Of a stretch of DNA of 64,000 bases, positions 16,924 to 25,942 are shown piece by piece. Source of the DNA: Streptomyces griseofuscus (GTDB lineage Bacteria > Actinomycetota > Actinomycetes > Streptomycetales > Streptomycetaceae); the NCBI RefSeq assembly GCF_014673495.1, contig NZ_CP051006.1, forward strand, positions 3,410,001-3,474,000, in the 5' to 3' direction. The first letter of the stretch is position 1. Every line of letters begins with the position of its first letter. The notes beneath the pieces were generated by a model. That model did no database searches. It was not told the origin of the DNA and saw only the letters and a program-made list of their open reading frames with translations. Both the position numbers and the translations under genes were made by a program.

Positions 16924-18201
16924 GTGCCGGCATGGCATCTGCGCGACTATCACGACGACGATCTCGATCAGGCCATCCAGATCTGGGACCAGTGCCGGCA
17001 GGCCGACGAGGACCCGGTGTTCCCGGTCTCGGAGGTCATGGCCGCGGCGAAGGCCGGGCAGACGGCGGTGGTCGCGGTGGTCGGGGACGAGCTGGTGGGG
17101 ATGGCCGTCGCCCAGGCCCAGGGCAAGCGGGGCTGGATCCTGCTGACGGCGCTCGCCGCGCGCTGGCGCGAGCGCGGCATCGGCAGCGCGCTGCTCACCG
17201 AGCTGGAGCGGCGGCTGCGGGCGCTGGGGGTACGGCACATCAGCGCGCTGCTGCCGGTGGGCGCGGCGGGTTCGAAGGCGCTGGCGAACAGCGGCTACCG
17301 GAGCCGTGAGGGCCTCACCTACTACGAGAAGCTCGAACCGCTCGGCGCGGCGAACGCCGATGTCCTCGCCGCGCTCGGCGGGCGCATGCTGCCCGAGGGG
17401 CTGTGGGACGCGATGGCCGGGATGGAGCGGGAGAAGCAGGTCGTGGAGCGGCGGGTGGTGCTGCCGCTGACGGAACCGGCGCTGGCCGACCGCTACGGGG
17501 TGGTGCCGCCGAAGTCGGTCATCCTGTTCGGGCCGCCCGGCACCGGGAAGACCAGCTTCGCCAAGGCGGTGTCCTCCCGGCTCGGCTGGCCGTTCGTGGA
17601 GCTGTTCCCCTCGCGGCTCGCCGCCGACACCAGCGAGGGGCTGGCCACGGCGCTGCGGGACGCCTTCGCCGATCTCGCGGAGCTGGACTCGGTGGTGCTC
17701 TTCATCGACGAGGTGGAGGAGATCGCGGCCGCCCGCTCCGGCAAGGCGGTGGATCCCGGGCACGGGGTGACCAACGAGCTGCTGAAGCTGATCCCCGTCT
17801 TCCGCGAGCACGACTCACGGCTGCTGGTGTGTGCCACCAATTCCGTACGGTCCCTCGACGCGGCCTTTCTGCGGCCGGGGCGGTTCGACTACGTCATCCC
17901 CATCGGGCCGCCCGATCCGACCGCCCGCGCGGCGATCTGGGCCCGCTATCTCCGGGGCATGAACGACTCGGTGGACCTCGGCCGGCTGGTCGCCGCGAGT
18001 GAGCTGTTCACCCCGGCGGACATCGAGTTCGCCGCCCGCAAGGGAGCGCAGGCCGCCTTCGAACGCGAGGTCGCCCACCGGGAGGGCCGCCCGGCGGACA
18101 CCGAGGACTACATGAGCGCCATCTCCGACACCCGGCCGACCCTCACCACCCGGGCGATCAAGGAGTTCGGCGAGGACATCGACACGTACAGCAGGCTGTG
18201 A
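16924..18201 (+). CDS. GNAT acetyltransferase - AAA+ ATPase fusion protein
   Basis: A two-domain protein of 425 residues. Residues 1 to about 145 are a GNAT domain: HLRDYHDDDLDQAIQIWDQC at the start and the acetyl-CoA loop region LAARWRERGIGSALLTELER. Residues about 185-400 are a classic AAA+ ATPase of the Cdc48/FtsH type: Walker A GPPGTGKT (203-210), Walker B VVLFIDEVEEI, sensor 1 LLVCATNS, arginine-finger region FLRPGRFDYVIP, then a helical lid. GTG at 16924 is preceded by GAGGTGG and begins at the GNAT domain; an in-frame ATG at 16852 is possible. Fusion of an acetyltransferase to a remodelling ATPase is unusual; it might couple acetylation to handling of a protein substrate, which is inference. 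Confidence 0.85.
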   Translation: MPAWHLRDYHDDDLDQAIQIWDQCRQADEDPVFPVSEVMAAAKAGQTAVVAVVGDELVGMAVAQAQGKRGWILLTALAARWRERGIGSALLTELERRLRALGVRHISALLPVGAAGSKALANSGYRSREGLTYYEKLEPLGAANADVLAALGGRMLPEGLWDAMAGMEREKQVVERRVVLPLTEPALADRYGVVPPKSVILFGPPGTGKTSFAKAVSSRLGWPFVELFPSRLAADTSEGLATALRDAFADLAELDSVVLFIDEVEEIAAARSGKAVDPGHGVTNELLKLIPVFREHDSRLLVCATNSVRSLDAAFLRPGRFDYVIPIGPPDPTARAAIWARYLRGMNDSVDLGRLVAASELFTPADIEFAARKGAQAAFEREVAHREGRPADTEDYMSAISDTRPTLTTRAIKEFGEDIDTYSRL

Positions 18202-18207
18202 GGACAC

Positions 18208-18250
18208 ACGTCCCGAAGGGGCGCGGGGAACGGCGCGGGCGACCACGGAC
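18208..18250. repeat. Copy of a dispersed intergenic repeat
   Basis: Contains the exact 14-mer GGGGCGCGGGGAAC at 18218-18231, which also occurs at 37866-37879 and, reversed, at 32144-32157 and 34971-34984. The region to 18339 holds otherwise only GC-rich spacer and the end of the alcohol dehydrogenase gene, including a 17-bp direct duplication (AGGTCAGATCGTCGCGG) near 18311 and 18337. Confidence 0.6.
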
Positions 18251-18339
18251 AAGCCGCGCCCGGCCGCGCCCCGCCCCCGGCGGCGAATCGCCGCGACGGC
18301 CGAGCGCCGCAGGTCAGATCGTCGCGGGTCAGACGCAGG

Positions 18340-19380
18340 TCAGATCGTCGCGGTGTCGATCACGAACCGGTAGCGCACATCGCTCGCCAGCACCCGCTCG
18401 TACGCGTCGTTGATCTCCGACGCGGCGATCAGCTCGATCTCCGCGCCCAGCCCGTGCTCCGCGCAGAAGTCCAGCATCTCCTGGGTCTCGGGGATGCCGC
18501 CGATGCCGGAGCTGCTGAGGCTGCGGCGGTTGCCGAAGAGGGACTGGAGGGTGATCTGGACCGGCTCCTCGGGCAGGCCCACGTTGACCATGGCGCCGTC
18601 CGTGCGCAGCAGGGACAGGAAGGCGCTGAAGTCGAGCGGGGCCGAGACCGTGTTGAGGATGAGGTCGAAGGTGCCCTTGAGGTCCTCGAAGGTCTGCGGG
18701 TCGCTGGTGGCGTAGTAGTGGTCGGCGCCCAGCTTCAGGCCGTCGTCCTTCTTGCGCAGGGACTGGGAGAGGACGGTGACCTCCGCGCCCAGCGCGTGCG
18801 CGATCTTGACGCCCATGTGGCCGAGACCGCCGAGCCCGACGACGGCGACCTTCTTGCCGGGGCCCACGTTCCAGTGCTTCAGCGGGGAGTAGGTGGTGAT
18901 GCCGGCGCACAGCAGCGGGGCGGCGACATCGAGGGACAGGCCCTCGGGGATGCGGACGACGTAGTTCTCGTCCACGACGACGTTCTCGGAGTAGCCGCCG
19001 TACGTCGGCGTGCCGTCCCGGCCCGTGTCGTTGTACGTCCAGGTGGGGCCCCGGTCGCAGTACTGCTGGAGGCCGGCCTTGCAGTTGTCGCACTCCCGGC
19101 AGGAGTCGACCATGCAGCCGACGCCCACGCGGTCGCCGACGGCGTACTTCGTCACACCGGAGCCGACCTCCGTGACGATGCCCGCTATCTCGTGGCCCGG
19201 CACCATCGGGAAGGACGCCTTGCCCCAGCCCTCGCGGACCTGATGGATGTCGGAGTGGCAGATACCGGCGAACTTGATGTCGATCAGGACGTCGAACTCG
19301 CCCACTGCCCGTCGCTCGATCTCGGTCCGCTCCAGGGGGGCCTTCGCGGCGGGCGCGGCGTACGCGGCAACAGTGGTCAT
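18340..19380 (-). CDS. NAD(P)-dependent zinc alcohol dehydrogenase (YahK/CAD type)
   Basis: A 346-residue medium-chain dehydrogenase. Catalytic zinc ligands are in [12 protein letters not shown] and the GHE of [10 protein letters not shown]; the structural zinc site is [15 protein letters not shown] with four cysteines. The nucleotide-binding loop is [20 protein letters not shown]. Similarity is greatest to the cinnamyl-alcohol/YahK group, which mainly reduce aldehydes with NADPH. The ATG at 19380 gives the conserved N-terminus ([20 protein letters not shown]). It is divergent from an XRE-family regulator gene, which may control it. Confidence 0.9.
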   Translation of the reverse strand: MTTVAAYAAPAAKAPLERTEIERRAVGEFDVLIDIKFAGICHSDIHQVREGWGKASFPMVPGHEIAGIVTEVGSGVTKYAVGDRVGVGCMVDSCRECDNCKAGLQQYCDRGPTWTYNDTGRDGTPTYGGYSENVVVDENYVVRIPEGLSLDVAAPLLCAGITTYSPLKHWNVGPGKKVAVVGLGGLGHMGVKIAHALGAEVTVLSQSLRKKDDGLKLGADHYYATSDPQTFEDLKGTFDLILNTVSAPLDFSAFLSLLRTDGAMVNVGLPEEPVQITLQSLFGNRRSLSSSGIGGIPETQEMLDFCAEHGLGAEIELIAASEINDAYERVLASDVRYRFVIDTATI

Positions 19381-19562
19381 GGCGGGGTTCTCCCTCACAA
19401 GGTCTACGCGTGCCCGGCTGCTTTTCCACCGAGCACATCCCAAGGGTGCCCCGTGTTCCGCGGCGCACCCAGTCCACGCCTTTGCGTACGACCGCTGTGC
19501 CTACCACTGGCGGTGTCAGGCTGGCATGCCTACGACCAGCGGGGACGACGGATACTTGCGGT

Positions 19563-20459
19563 ATGGACGAACAGCAGGCCGCCGTGACCGGCCCGCCCCT
19601 GGACCGGCGGGCCGAACTCAGCGAGTTTCTGCGCAGCCGACGGGCCCGGCTCAAGCCCGAGGACGTGGGGCTGCCCGACTTCGGCCGGCACCGCCGGGTG
19701 CCGGGGCTGCGCCGGGAGGAGCTGGCGCAGCTGGCCGGGGTGTCGGTGGCGTACTACACGCGCCTGGAGCAGGGCAACGGCCGCAATGTCTCGGCGGAGG
19801 TCCTGGACTCGATCGCCCGCGCCCTGCGCCTGACGGACGCCGAGCACGCGCATCTGACCCATCTGGCCAAGCCGAAGTCGCACAAGAAGAAGCCGGCGGC
19901 CCGCCAGCAGCATGTGCGCCCGCCGCTGCGGCAGCTGCTGGACACGATGGAGGGCGTGCCCGCGTACATCGTGGGCCGGCGTTCGGAGATCCTCGCCTGG
20001 AACCGGATGGCGGCGGCGGTGTTCGGCGACTGGGCGGAGCTGCCGGTGACCGAGCGCAACTGGGCGCGGCTGGTGTTCCTCAAACCCGAGTACCGGGATC
20101 TGTTCGTCGACTGGGAGCAGAAGGCGATCGACGTCGTCTGCTCGCTGCGCATGGACGCGGGCTGCTATCCGGACGATCCCCGGCTGTCCGCCCTGGTGGG
20201 TGAACTCTCCGTCAAGAGCGAGGAGTTCGGCAGGCTGTGGGCCACGCACGACGTCAAGGAGAAGAACCACGGCGTCAAGCGGCTGCACCATCCGCTGGTG
20301 GGCGATCTCGCCCTGAACTTCGAGTCCTTCCGCCTGGCGGACGGCACCGACCAGTGCCTGGTCACCTATCACGCGGAGCCCGGTTCCGCGTCGGCCGAGT
20401 CGCTGCGGCTGCTGGCCAGTTGGGGCAGTGACGCGACCCGCGCGGGGACCTCCGCGTAG
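19563..20459 (+). CDS. XRE family regulator with MmyB-like ligand domain
   Basis: A 298-residue protein. The N-terminal helix-turn-helix includes RRVPGLRREELAQLAGVSVA followed by YYTRLEQGNGRNVSAEVLDS, and from about residue 115 the C-terminal MmyB-like (PAS-like) domain reads VPAYIVGRRSEILAWNRMAA. This type is abundant in Streptomyces and often controls an adjacent divergent oxidoreductase gene, as the alcohol dehydrogenase here; MmyB was reported to bind fatty acids. GATACT is six bases before the ATG, so the mRNA is probably leaderless. Confidence 0.88.
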   Translation: MDEQQAAVTGPPLDRRAELSEFLRSRRARLKPEDVGLPDFGRHRRVPGLRREELAQLAGVSVAYYTRLEQGNGRNVSAEVLDSIARALRLTDAEHAHLTHLAKPKSHKKKPAARQQHVRPPLRQLLDTMEGVPAYIVGRRSEILAWNRMAAAVFGDWAELPVTERNWARLVFLKPEYRDLFVDWEQKAIDVVCSLRMDAGCYPDDPRLSALVGELSVKSEEFGRLWATHDVKEKNHGVKRLHHPLVGDLALNFESFRLADGTDQCLVTYHAEPGSASAESLRLLASWGSDATRAGTSA

Positions 20460-20469
20460 TCCCCGCGCG
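20439..20469. terminator. Hairpin between convergent XRE and ABC genes
   Basis: CGCGCGGGGA pairs with TCCCCGCGCG over an 11-base loop; the hairpin spans the stop codon of the XRE gene and lies eight bases before the stop of the ABC ATPase gene. Confidence 0.7.
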
Positions 20470-20476
20470 GCCGGTC

Positions 20477-21160
<684 letters not shown>

Positions 21161-21208
21161 GGTGGCTCCTGGGAGGGGTTTCGGGGAGGGCGGTTGCGCG
21201 CGGCGCGG

Positions 21209-22702
21209 CTACTCCACCCGCCGCAGCGCGTCCGCCGGGCGCAGCCGGGAGGCCCGCCAGCCGCCGAACGCTCCCGCGATCAGGCCGCCCGCCACCGCGA
21301 GGCCCACCGCCAGCAGGATGGTCGTCAGGCTCACCGGGGCGGTCAGGGCCACCTCCAGGGACTTCGCGGCCTGCCGGCCGGGACCGCCGGCGCTGCCGAA
21401 CCCGCCGCCGGCGCCGCCCCCGCCGAAGCCGCCGCCACCGGCGCGCCCGCCGCCGAAGCCGCCCCCGCTCGCGCCCAGCTGGGCCTGGAGGGTGGGGCTG
21501 ATCGCGGTGACGACGTAGGCGCCGGCCAGGCCCAGGGCGATGCCGAGGACGCCGCCCACCAGGCCGTTGACGATGGCCTCGCCGACCACCTGCCGGGTGA
21601 CCCGGCCCGACTTCCAGCCCAGCGCCTTCAGGGTGCCGAACTCGCGCACCCGGCGGGAGACCGCGGAGGAGGTGAGCAGGCCGGCGACCAGGAACGCGGC
21701 CACGAGCACCGCGATCGACAGCCACTTGCCGACGTTGGTGGCGAGCGAGGAGGCGGTGGACAGGGAGCCAGAGACCGTCTTGGCGAGGTCGGAGGAGGTG
21801 GTGACCGTCGTACCGGAGACGTTCTTCTGGATCGTGCTCTTGACGGAGTCGATCTTCTGGGAGTCGGTGGCCCGCACGTAGATCGTGGTGACCTTGTCCT
21901 TCTCGCCCGCGAGGGTCTGCGCCTGCTTCAGCGGGATGTACAGGTTGGCCGCCGGGTCGCCGCTGTCCGCGGTGGCGATGCCGATCACCGAGTACTTGGT
22001 GTCCTTGATGGTGACGGTGGAGCCGACCTTGTACTTCTTCTCCTTGGCGTACGCCGAGTCGGCCACGGCCACCTTGGCATCCGTCTCGGTGGACTTGAAG
22101 CCGCGGCCGCTGGTGATCTTGGAGGAGGTCAGCGGGCCGAGCCCGGTCCGCGTGACGTCGGTGCCGTAGACCGAGTACTGGTTGATGTTGAAGTCGGCGC
22201 CGCCGCCCTTGACCTCGCCCTGCGGCTGGCCGCTGCCGCCGCCGCGCCGGAAGCCGTAGCCGCCGCTCCCGCCGCTCTGCTGGAACTGGCCGCGGGTGAA
22301 GGTGCCGCTGACCTTGACCACGGAGAGGTTCAGACCGCCGGCGGCCGCCGCCACGCCCTGCTGGCCGGAGACCTTGGAGACGGTGGAGGAGGCGAGGGTG
22401 CTGAAGCCCTGCACCCGGACCCGGTCGCTGCTCTGCGTGGACTTGTCGCCCTCACCGTGCGCCCCGAACTGGAAACGGGGCTGCTGGGAGCCCGAGGCGG
22501 TGGGCGTGGCCGCCTTGGTGACCGTCATGTCCGTACCGAGGCCGTAGAGCGACTGAAGGACCTTGTCCTGGGCCTTGCCCATGCCGCTGGCCACGGAGTT
22601 GACGACGATGACCAGCGCGATGCCCAGCGCGAGGCCGGAGGCGACGACGAGCGCCGCCTTCCGACGGCGGCGCAGCTCGCGCCTCAGGTAGGTGAAGAAC
22701 AT
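21209..22702 (-). CDS. FtsX-like ABC permease with glycine-rich loop
   Basis: A 497-residue permease with the MacB layout: a cytoplasmic arginine-rich start (YLRRELRRRRKAAL), membrane helix 1 (LVVASGLALGIALVIVVNSV), an extracellular domain of about 270 residues, then helices 2-4 at the C-terminus with the FtsX signature (RRVREFGTLKALGWKSGRVT) and AFGGWRASRLRPADALRRVE. Two glycine-rich tracts are unusual: GGSGGYGFRRGGGSG in the external domain and a roughly 35-residue GGGFGGG-type tract in the last external loop (about 428-462). ATG at 22702 gives the native start FFTYLRRELRRR. Partner of the adjacent ATPase; substrate unknown. Confidence 0.9.
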   Translation of the reverse strand: MFFTYLRRELRRRRKAALVVASGLALGIALVIVVNSVASGMGKAQDKVLQSLYGLGTDMTVTKAATPTASGSQQPRFQFGAHGEGDKSTQSSDRVRVQGFSTLASSTVSKVSGQQGVAAAAGGLNLSVVKVSGTFTRGQFQQSGGSGGYGFRRGGGSGQPQGEVKGGGADFNINQYSVYGTDVTRTGLGPLTSSKITSGRGFKSTETDAKVAVADSAYAKEKKYKVGSTVTIKDTKYSVIGIATADSGDPAANLYIPLKQAQTLAGEKDKVTTIYVRATDSQKIDSVKSTIQKNVSGTTVTTSSDLAKTVSGSLSTASSLATNVGKWLSIAVLVAAFLVAGLLTSSAVSRRVREFGTLKALGWKSGRVTRQVVGEAIVNGLVGGVLGIALGLAGAYVVTAISPTLQAQLGASGGGFGGGRAGGGGFGGGGAGGGFGSAGGPGRQAAKSLEVALTAPVSLTTILLAVGLAVAGGLIAGAFGGWRASRLRPADALRRVE

Positions 22703-22779
22703 GCGCCGCACGTTAGAAACGTCCCGTGACGGCACCCTGAGCCCCCTGTGAGAGATGGCTGAGAAACCCCGGAAACAGC

Positions 22780-22807
22780 GAGTGCCGCCCCCTCGGGGGC
22801 GGCACTC
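22780..22807 (-). terminator. Terminator after the L,D-transpeptidase gene
   Basis: GAGTGCCGCCCCC and GGGGGCGGCACTC form a 13-bp stem with a two-base loop, 19 bases downstream of the transpeptidase stop codon on the minus strand. Confidence 0.8.
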
Positions 22808-22825
22808 ACGGGGCTGTGGGGAGGC

Positions 22826-24073
22826 TCAGACGGCCGAACCGGCCTTCCACTGGGCCCAGTCCATGTTCCAGCCGTTGAGGCCGTTGTCCGGGGAGACGGT
22901 CTTGTCGCCGGTGTGCTGGATCACCACGACGTCACCGATCAGCGAGTGGTCGTAGAACCAGGCGGCCGGGGTGTTCGGGTCGCCCGCGCCCTTGACGTCC
23001 TGGAGGCCGACACAGCCGTGGCTGGTGTTGACGCTGCCGAACACCGAGGGGGCGCCCCAGTAGTTGCCGTGGATGAAGGTGCCCGAGGTGGTCAGGCGCA
23101 TGGCGTGCGGCACGTCCTTGATGTCGTACTCGCCCTTGCCGTCGTCGTCGGTGAAGCCGACGGTCGCGCCGTTCATGCGGGTCTGCTTGAACTTCTCGGA
23201 GATCACCATCTGGCCCTCGTACGTGGTGTGCTCGGGGGCGCCGGCGGAGATCGGGATGGTCTTGACGACCTTGCCGTCCTGCGTGACCTTCATCTGGTGG
23301 GTCTTCGCGTCGACGTAGGAGACCTGGTTGCGGCCGATGTGGAAGGTGACCGTCTTCTGCTGGACGCCGTAGACGCCGTTGGCTCCCTGGACGCCGTCGA
23401 GGGCGAGCTTCAGGGTGACGGTGGAGCCTTCCTTCCAGTAGTCCTGGGGGCGGCAGTCCATGCGGTTGGCGTTGAACCAGTGGCAGGCGACCTCCTGGCC
23501 GCTGCTGGTGCTGACCGTGATGCCCTTCTGGACGGCGGCCTTGTTGGTGATCGCCTTGTCGAAGTTGATCGAGACCGGCATGCCCACGCCGACGGTCGTG
23601 CCGTTGTCGGGGGTGAAGCTGCCGATGAAGCTGTTCGACGGCGAGACGGTGGTGAAGGACGCGTTCTCGTGGGCTATGCGGCCCTGGGAGTCCTTGGCCG
23701 TCGCGGCGATCTTGTAGGTGGTGGAGCGCTCCAGCTGGACGGTCGGCTTCCAGCTGAGCTTGTCCGCGGACAGCTGGCCGGCGACGGCCTTGCCGTCCTC
23801 GGTGGTCATGGTGACACCGGTGAGCGTGCCCTTGCCGACCGTGACGGTGCCGGAGTTGTTGATCGACGCGTTGTCCGAGCCGTCCTTCGGGGTGACCGCG
23901 ATCTGTGCCTCGGACGACTTCTTGGCGGCGGCCGCGTCAGCCTGGGCCTGCGATGATTCACCGCTGCCGTGGGCCGCGGCCTTGTCCCCTCCGGAACAGG
24001 CCGAGAGCATCAGCACACCGCCGAGCAGAGCGGACGCGGCCACCAGGCCGTTGCGCCGCTTACCGTCCGTCAT
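22826..24073 (-). CDS. L,D-transpeptidase lipoprotein with Ig-like domains
   Basis: A 415-residue exported lipoprotein. The lipobox LSAC places the acylated cysteine at residue 26. Two Ig-like domains (about 60-250) precede a YkuD L,D-transpeptidase domain with the catalytic motif HGNYWG...NTSHGCVGL, in which H, S, H, G and C are all present. It should form 3-3 peptide cross-links in peptidoglycan, the reaction of mycobacterial LdtMt2, whose layout is the same. ATG at 24073 has GGAGAAG upstream; an ATG at 24088 is in frame. A SigE-type promoter precedes it. Confidence 0.92.
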   Translation of the reverse strand: MTDGKRRNGLVAASALLGGVLMLSACSGGDKAAAHGSGESSQAQADAAAAKKSSEAQIAVTPKDGSDNASINNSGTVTVGKGTLTGVTMTTEDGKAVAGQLSADKLSWKPTVQLERSTTYKIAATAKDSQGRIAHENASFTTVSPSNSFIGSFTPDNGTTVGVGMPVSINFDKAITNKAAVQKGITVSTSSGQEVACHWFNANRMDCRPQDYWKEGSTVTLKLALDGVQGANGVYGVQQKTVTFHIGRNQVSYVDAKTHQMKVTQDGKVVKTIPISAGAPEHTTYEGQMVISEKFKQTRMNGATVGFTDDDGKGEYDIKDVPHAMRLTTSGTFIHGNYWGAPSVFGSVNTSHGCVGLQDVKGAGDPNTPAAWFYDHSLIGDVVVIQHTGDKTVSPDNGLNGWNMDWAQWKAGSAV

Positions 24074-24140
24074 CACAAGCTTCTCCATCGTTGCCGAGTC
24101 GCAGATAACCCCGAGAGTCCCCGAGTCCCCGTAGGAACCT

Positions 24141-24169
24141 TCAACGCTACGGCCGGTTCGTCCCGTTCC
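24141..24169 (-). promoter_or_regulatory. Candidate SigE-type (envelope stress) promoter
   Basis: Read on the minus strand: GGAACG, 17 bases, CGTTGA. This resembles the GGAAC -35 and CGT-containing -10 of promoters used by the cell-envelope ECF sigma factor SigE. It would start transcription some 60 bases before the L,D-transpeptidase gene, a sensible target for that regulon. Pattern-based inference. Confidence 0.45.
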
Positions 24170-24271
24170 GGATCCACCGGATCTGTGGGGCACACCACGT
24201 CCGCCGGCCCGTGCTGCGGTACATCGCCGGGCGGGTGGTGTGTGATCGGTCCGCGCGCCCCCTCGTACGAC

Positions 24272-24306
24272 GAAACCCCGGACGGCAGGTGGCCGTCCGG
24301 GGTTTC
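24272..24306 (-). terminator. Terminator after the small acidic protein gene
   Basis: GAAACCCCGGACGGC pairs perfectly with GCCGTCCGGGGTTTC (15 bp) over the loop AGGTG, 17 bases beyond the stop codon of the minus-strand gene. Confidence 0.85.
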
Positions 24307-24322
24307 AGGTGCCCCGGGACGC

Positions 24323-24667
24323 TCAGCCGATGCCGTCCTCTTCGTCGTCGTCCTGCCCATCATCCCCGTCGATGTCCCATTCGGGCGAGTCCGGGTCGTA
24401 GTCGATCCGCTCACTCGACCAGGAGGCCTGCTGGAGCTCCACCCCGGGCACCGCGCTGACCAGGTCGAACGGGTCCACGAGGTAGGCGAGGGCCTCCGCG
24501 GTGTCTTCGGTCACAGCACCCTCGGCCTGGTCCCGCTCGGAGTCCGGCAGCTCGGGATCGGCCGCGAGCCGGCCCAGCGCGGCCTTGGTCACCTCACCGT
24601 CGTCCAGGACCTCGACCACCAGCTCCACCCGAAGCCGCACATAACGTGATGTCTCTTCGTCGCTCAT
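24323..24667 (-). CDS. Small acidic protein of unknown function
   Basis: A 114-residue product. The N-terminal half (RYVRLRVELVVEVLDDGEVT) looks like alternating beta strands, and the C-terminus is extremely acidic (YDPDSPEWDIDGDDGQDDDE). No signal peptide or membrane segment. It has its own strong terminator. Conserved-looking codon use suggests a real gene; the family is not known to me. Confidence 0.75.
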   Translation of the reverse strand: MSDEETSRYVRLRVELVVEVLDDGEVTKAALGRLAADPELPDSERDQAEGAVTEDTAEALAYLVDPFDLVSAVPGVELQQASWSSERIDYDPDSPEWDIDGDDGQDDDEEDGIG

Positions 24668-24776
24668 GGCGCGAGCGTACGGCCGAAACCTCCCGTGACT
24701 TTCCCGTGACCCGCGACTTTCACTAACATCTGCTCACACGGCCAATTCGCCAGCGCCACAAGGGGATCGATATTTC

Positions 24777-25112
24777 GTGTCATCCGCTCGCCGTCCGCTG
24801 CTGACCGCCACCGCCGCGGGCACTCTGCTGTGTGCCCTGTGGTTCGTCCCGTCCGCGAACGCGTCCCAGGAGGGACCGGCGCAGGACACGGCGGTCGGCT
24901 CCGTCACGACCTTCTCCGCGCCCGTCACCGAGCAGGCAAGTGTGGTGACGGCGGCGGCCACCAGAGCCGGTTCGGGGTCCGCGGACGACGCCCGGCTCGC
25001 CGACACCGGCAGCCCGGACACCACGCCGTACGTCGTCGGCGGCTCCCTGTTCCTCGCCCTCGGCGCCGGGTTCGTGGTCTATTCCGTGCGCCGCGAACGC
25101 CTGGGTTTTTAA
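24777..25112 (+). CDS. Small surface protein with LAxTG sorting signal
   Basis: A 111-residue product with signal peptide (RRPLLTATAAGTLLCALWFV, cleavage near SANAS at residue 30), a short serine/alanine-rich mature part, and a C-terminal sorting signal: LADTG at residues 74-78, a membrane helix (YVVGGSLFLALGAGFVVY) and the basic tail SVRRERLGF. LAxTG is the recognition motif of Streptomyces class E sortases that also anchor long chaplins, so this should become attached to peptidoglycan. With only about 45 residues displayed, it might be a linker or surface-modifying peptide. No sortase gene is in the window. GTG start at 24777, with AGGGGATCG upstream. Confidence 0.8.
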   Translation: MSSARRPLLTATAAGTLLCALWFVPSANASQEGPAQDTAVGSVTTFSAPVTEQASVVTAAATRAGSGSADDARLADTGSPDTTPYVVGGSLFLALGAGFVVYSVRRERLGF

Positions 25113-25118
25113 TCTCCC

Positions 25119-25148
25119 TTGACTGATCTTTCACAGGGCTTACATAGT
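25119..25148 (+). promoter_or_regulatory. Vegetative-type promoter of the lipoprotein gene
   Basis: TTGACT (25119-25124) and CATAGT (25143-25148), 18 bases apart; TACATA at 25141 gives a 16-base spacing. CATAGT is seven bases from the ATG at 25156 and no ribosome site is seen, so the transcript is probably leaderless. Confidence 0.6.
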
Positions 25149-25155
25149 TCGCCTC

Positions 25156-25938
25156 ATGAAGAGATCATCGGGCGTGCGGCTGTGCGCCACCGTCGCCGTG
25201 AGCGCGCTGTCGTTCGCCCTTGTCACGGGGTGTTCTGACGAGGGGTCGAAGGATTCCGCGGACAAGGGCTCCGCGCGAAAGGCGCTGAGCGCCGCCGAGT
25301 TGAAGAAGCTGATCGTCACTCAGGACGACCTGCCCGGCTACGCGGTCGGGGCGGTGACTAAGGCCCGCGCCAGCCGGATCACCACCGACAAGGCGGCCTG
25401 CGAGCCCCTGACCCGGGTGATGAGCGGGCTCGCGCCCACCGAGGCCCCGGCGAGCACCGACCGCATGGTCACCGAGAACGCGAAGAAGCAGCCCTCGGCC
25501 AAGCCGACGTCCCTGGACGACCTGGACGAGGGCGAGTTCGAGAAGACGATGCGCAAGTCCCTCGACCGGGACGTCACCACGGTGGCGCTCGCCTCGTACG
25601 ACGGGGACGGCGCCGAGCGGGCCCTGACGTCGCTGTCCGCCGCCGTGAAGGCGTGCGCGGGCGGCTTCACCGGCCGGCAGGCGGGCGCCTCGGTGAAGTT
25701 CACCCGGATCGCCGCGGAGAAGCCCGCGGGCGGCGGGGACGGGTCGGTGGCGTTCGCCGCGACCATGAAGGAGGACGAGGGCGACGGCGGGGGCACGGCC
25801 CTGGTGCACGCCGAGGTGGACCGGCACGGCTCCACCGTCTCCGTCTACTTCACGTCGAACCTGGGCGCGATGATGGCCGAGCAGGCGTACACGGTGACAC
25901 CCGCGGTCGTGAAGGCCCAGGAGACCAGGCTGAAATGA
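25156..25938 (+). CDS. Secreted lipoprotein of unknown function
   Basis: A 260-residue product with a lipoprotein signal peptide; the lipobox is LVTGC with cysteine 26. The mature part begins with a charged linker and then AELKKLIVTQDDLPGYAVGA, a pattern found in many Streptomyces lipoproteins (related to the PknH sensor-like fold), with two further cysteines (KAACEPLTR and VKACAGGFT) that could pair. No catalytic motif was recognised. Downstream lies a 177-bp palindromic element between the stop codon and the terminator. Confidence 0.8.
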   Translation: MKRSSGVRLCATVAVSALSFALVTGCSDEGSKDSADKGSARKALSAAELKKLIVTQDDLPGYAVGAVTKARASRITTDKAACEPLTRVMSGLAPTEAPASTDRMVTENAKKQPSAKPTSLDDLDEGEFEKTMRKSLDRDVTTVALASYDGDGAERALTSLSAAVKACAGGFTGRQAGASVKFTRIAAEKPAGGGDGSVAFAATMKEDEGDGGGTALVHAEVDRHGSTVSVYFTSNLGAMMAEQAYTVTPAVVKAQETRLK

Positions 25939-25942
25939 CGGC

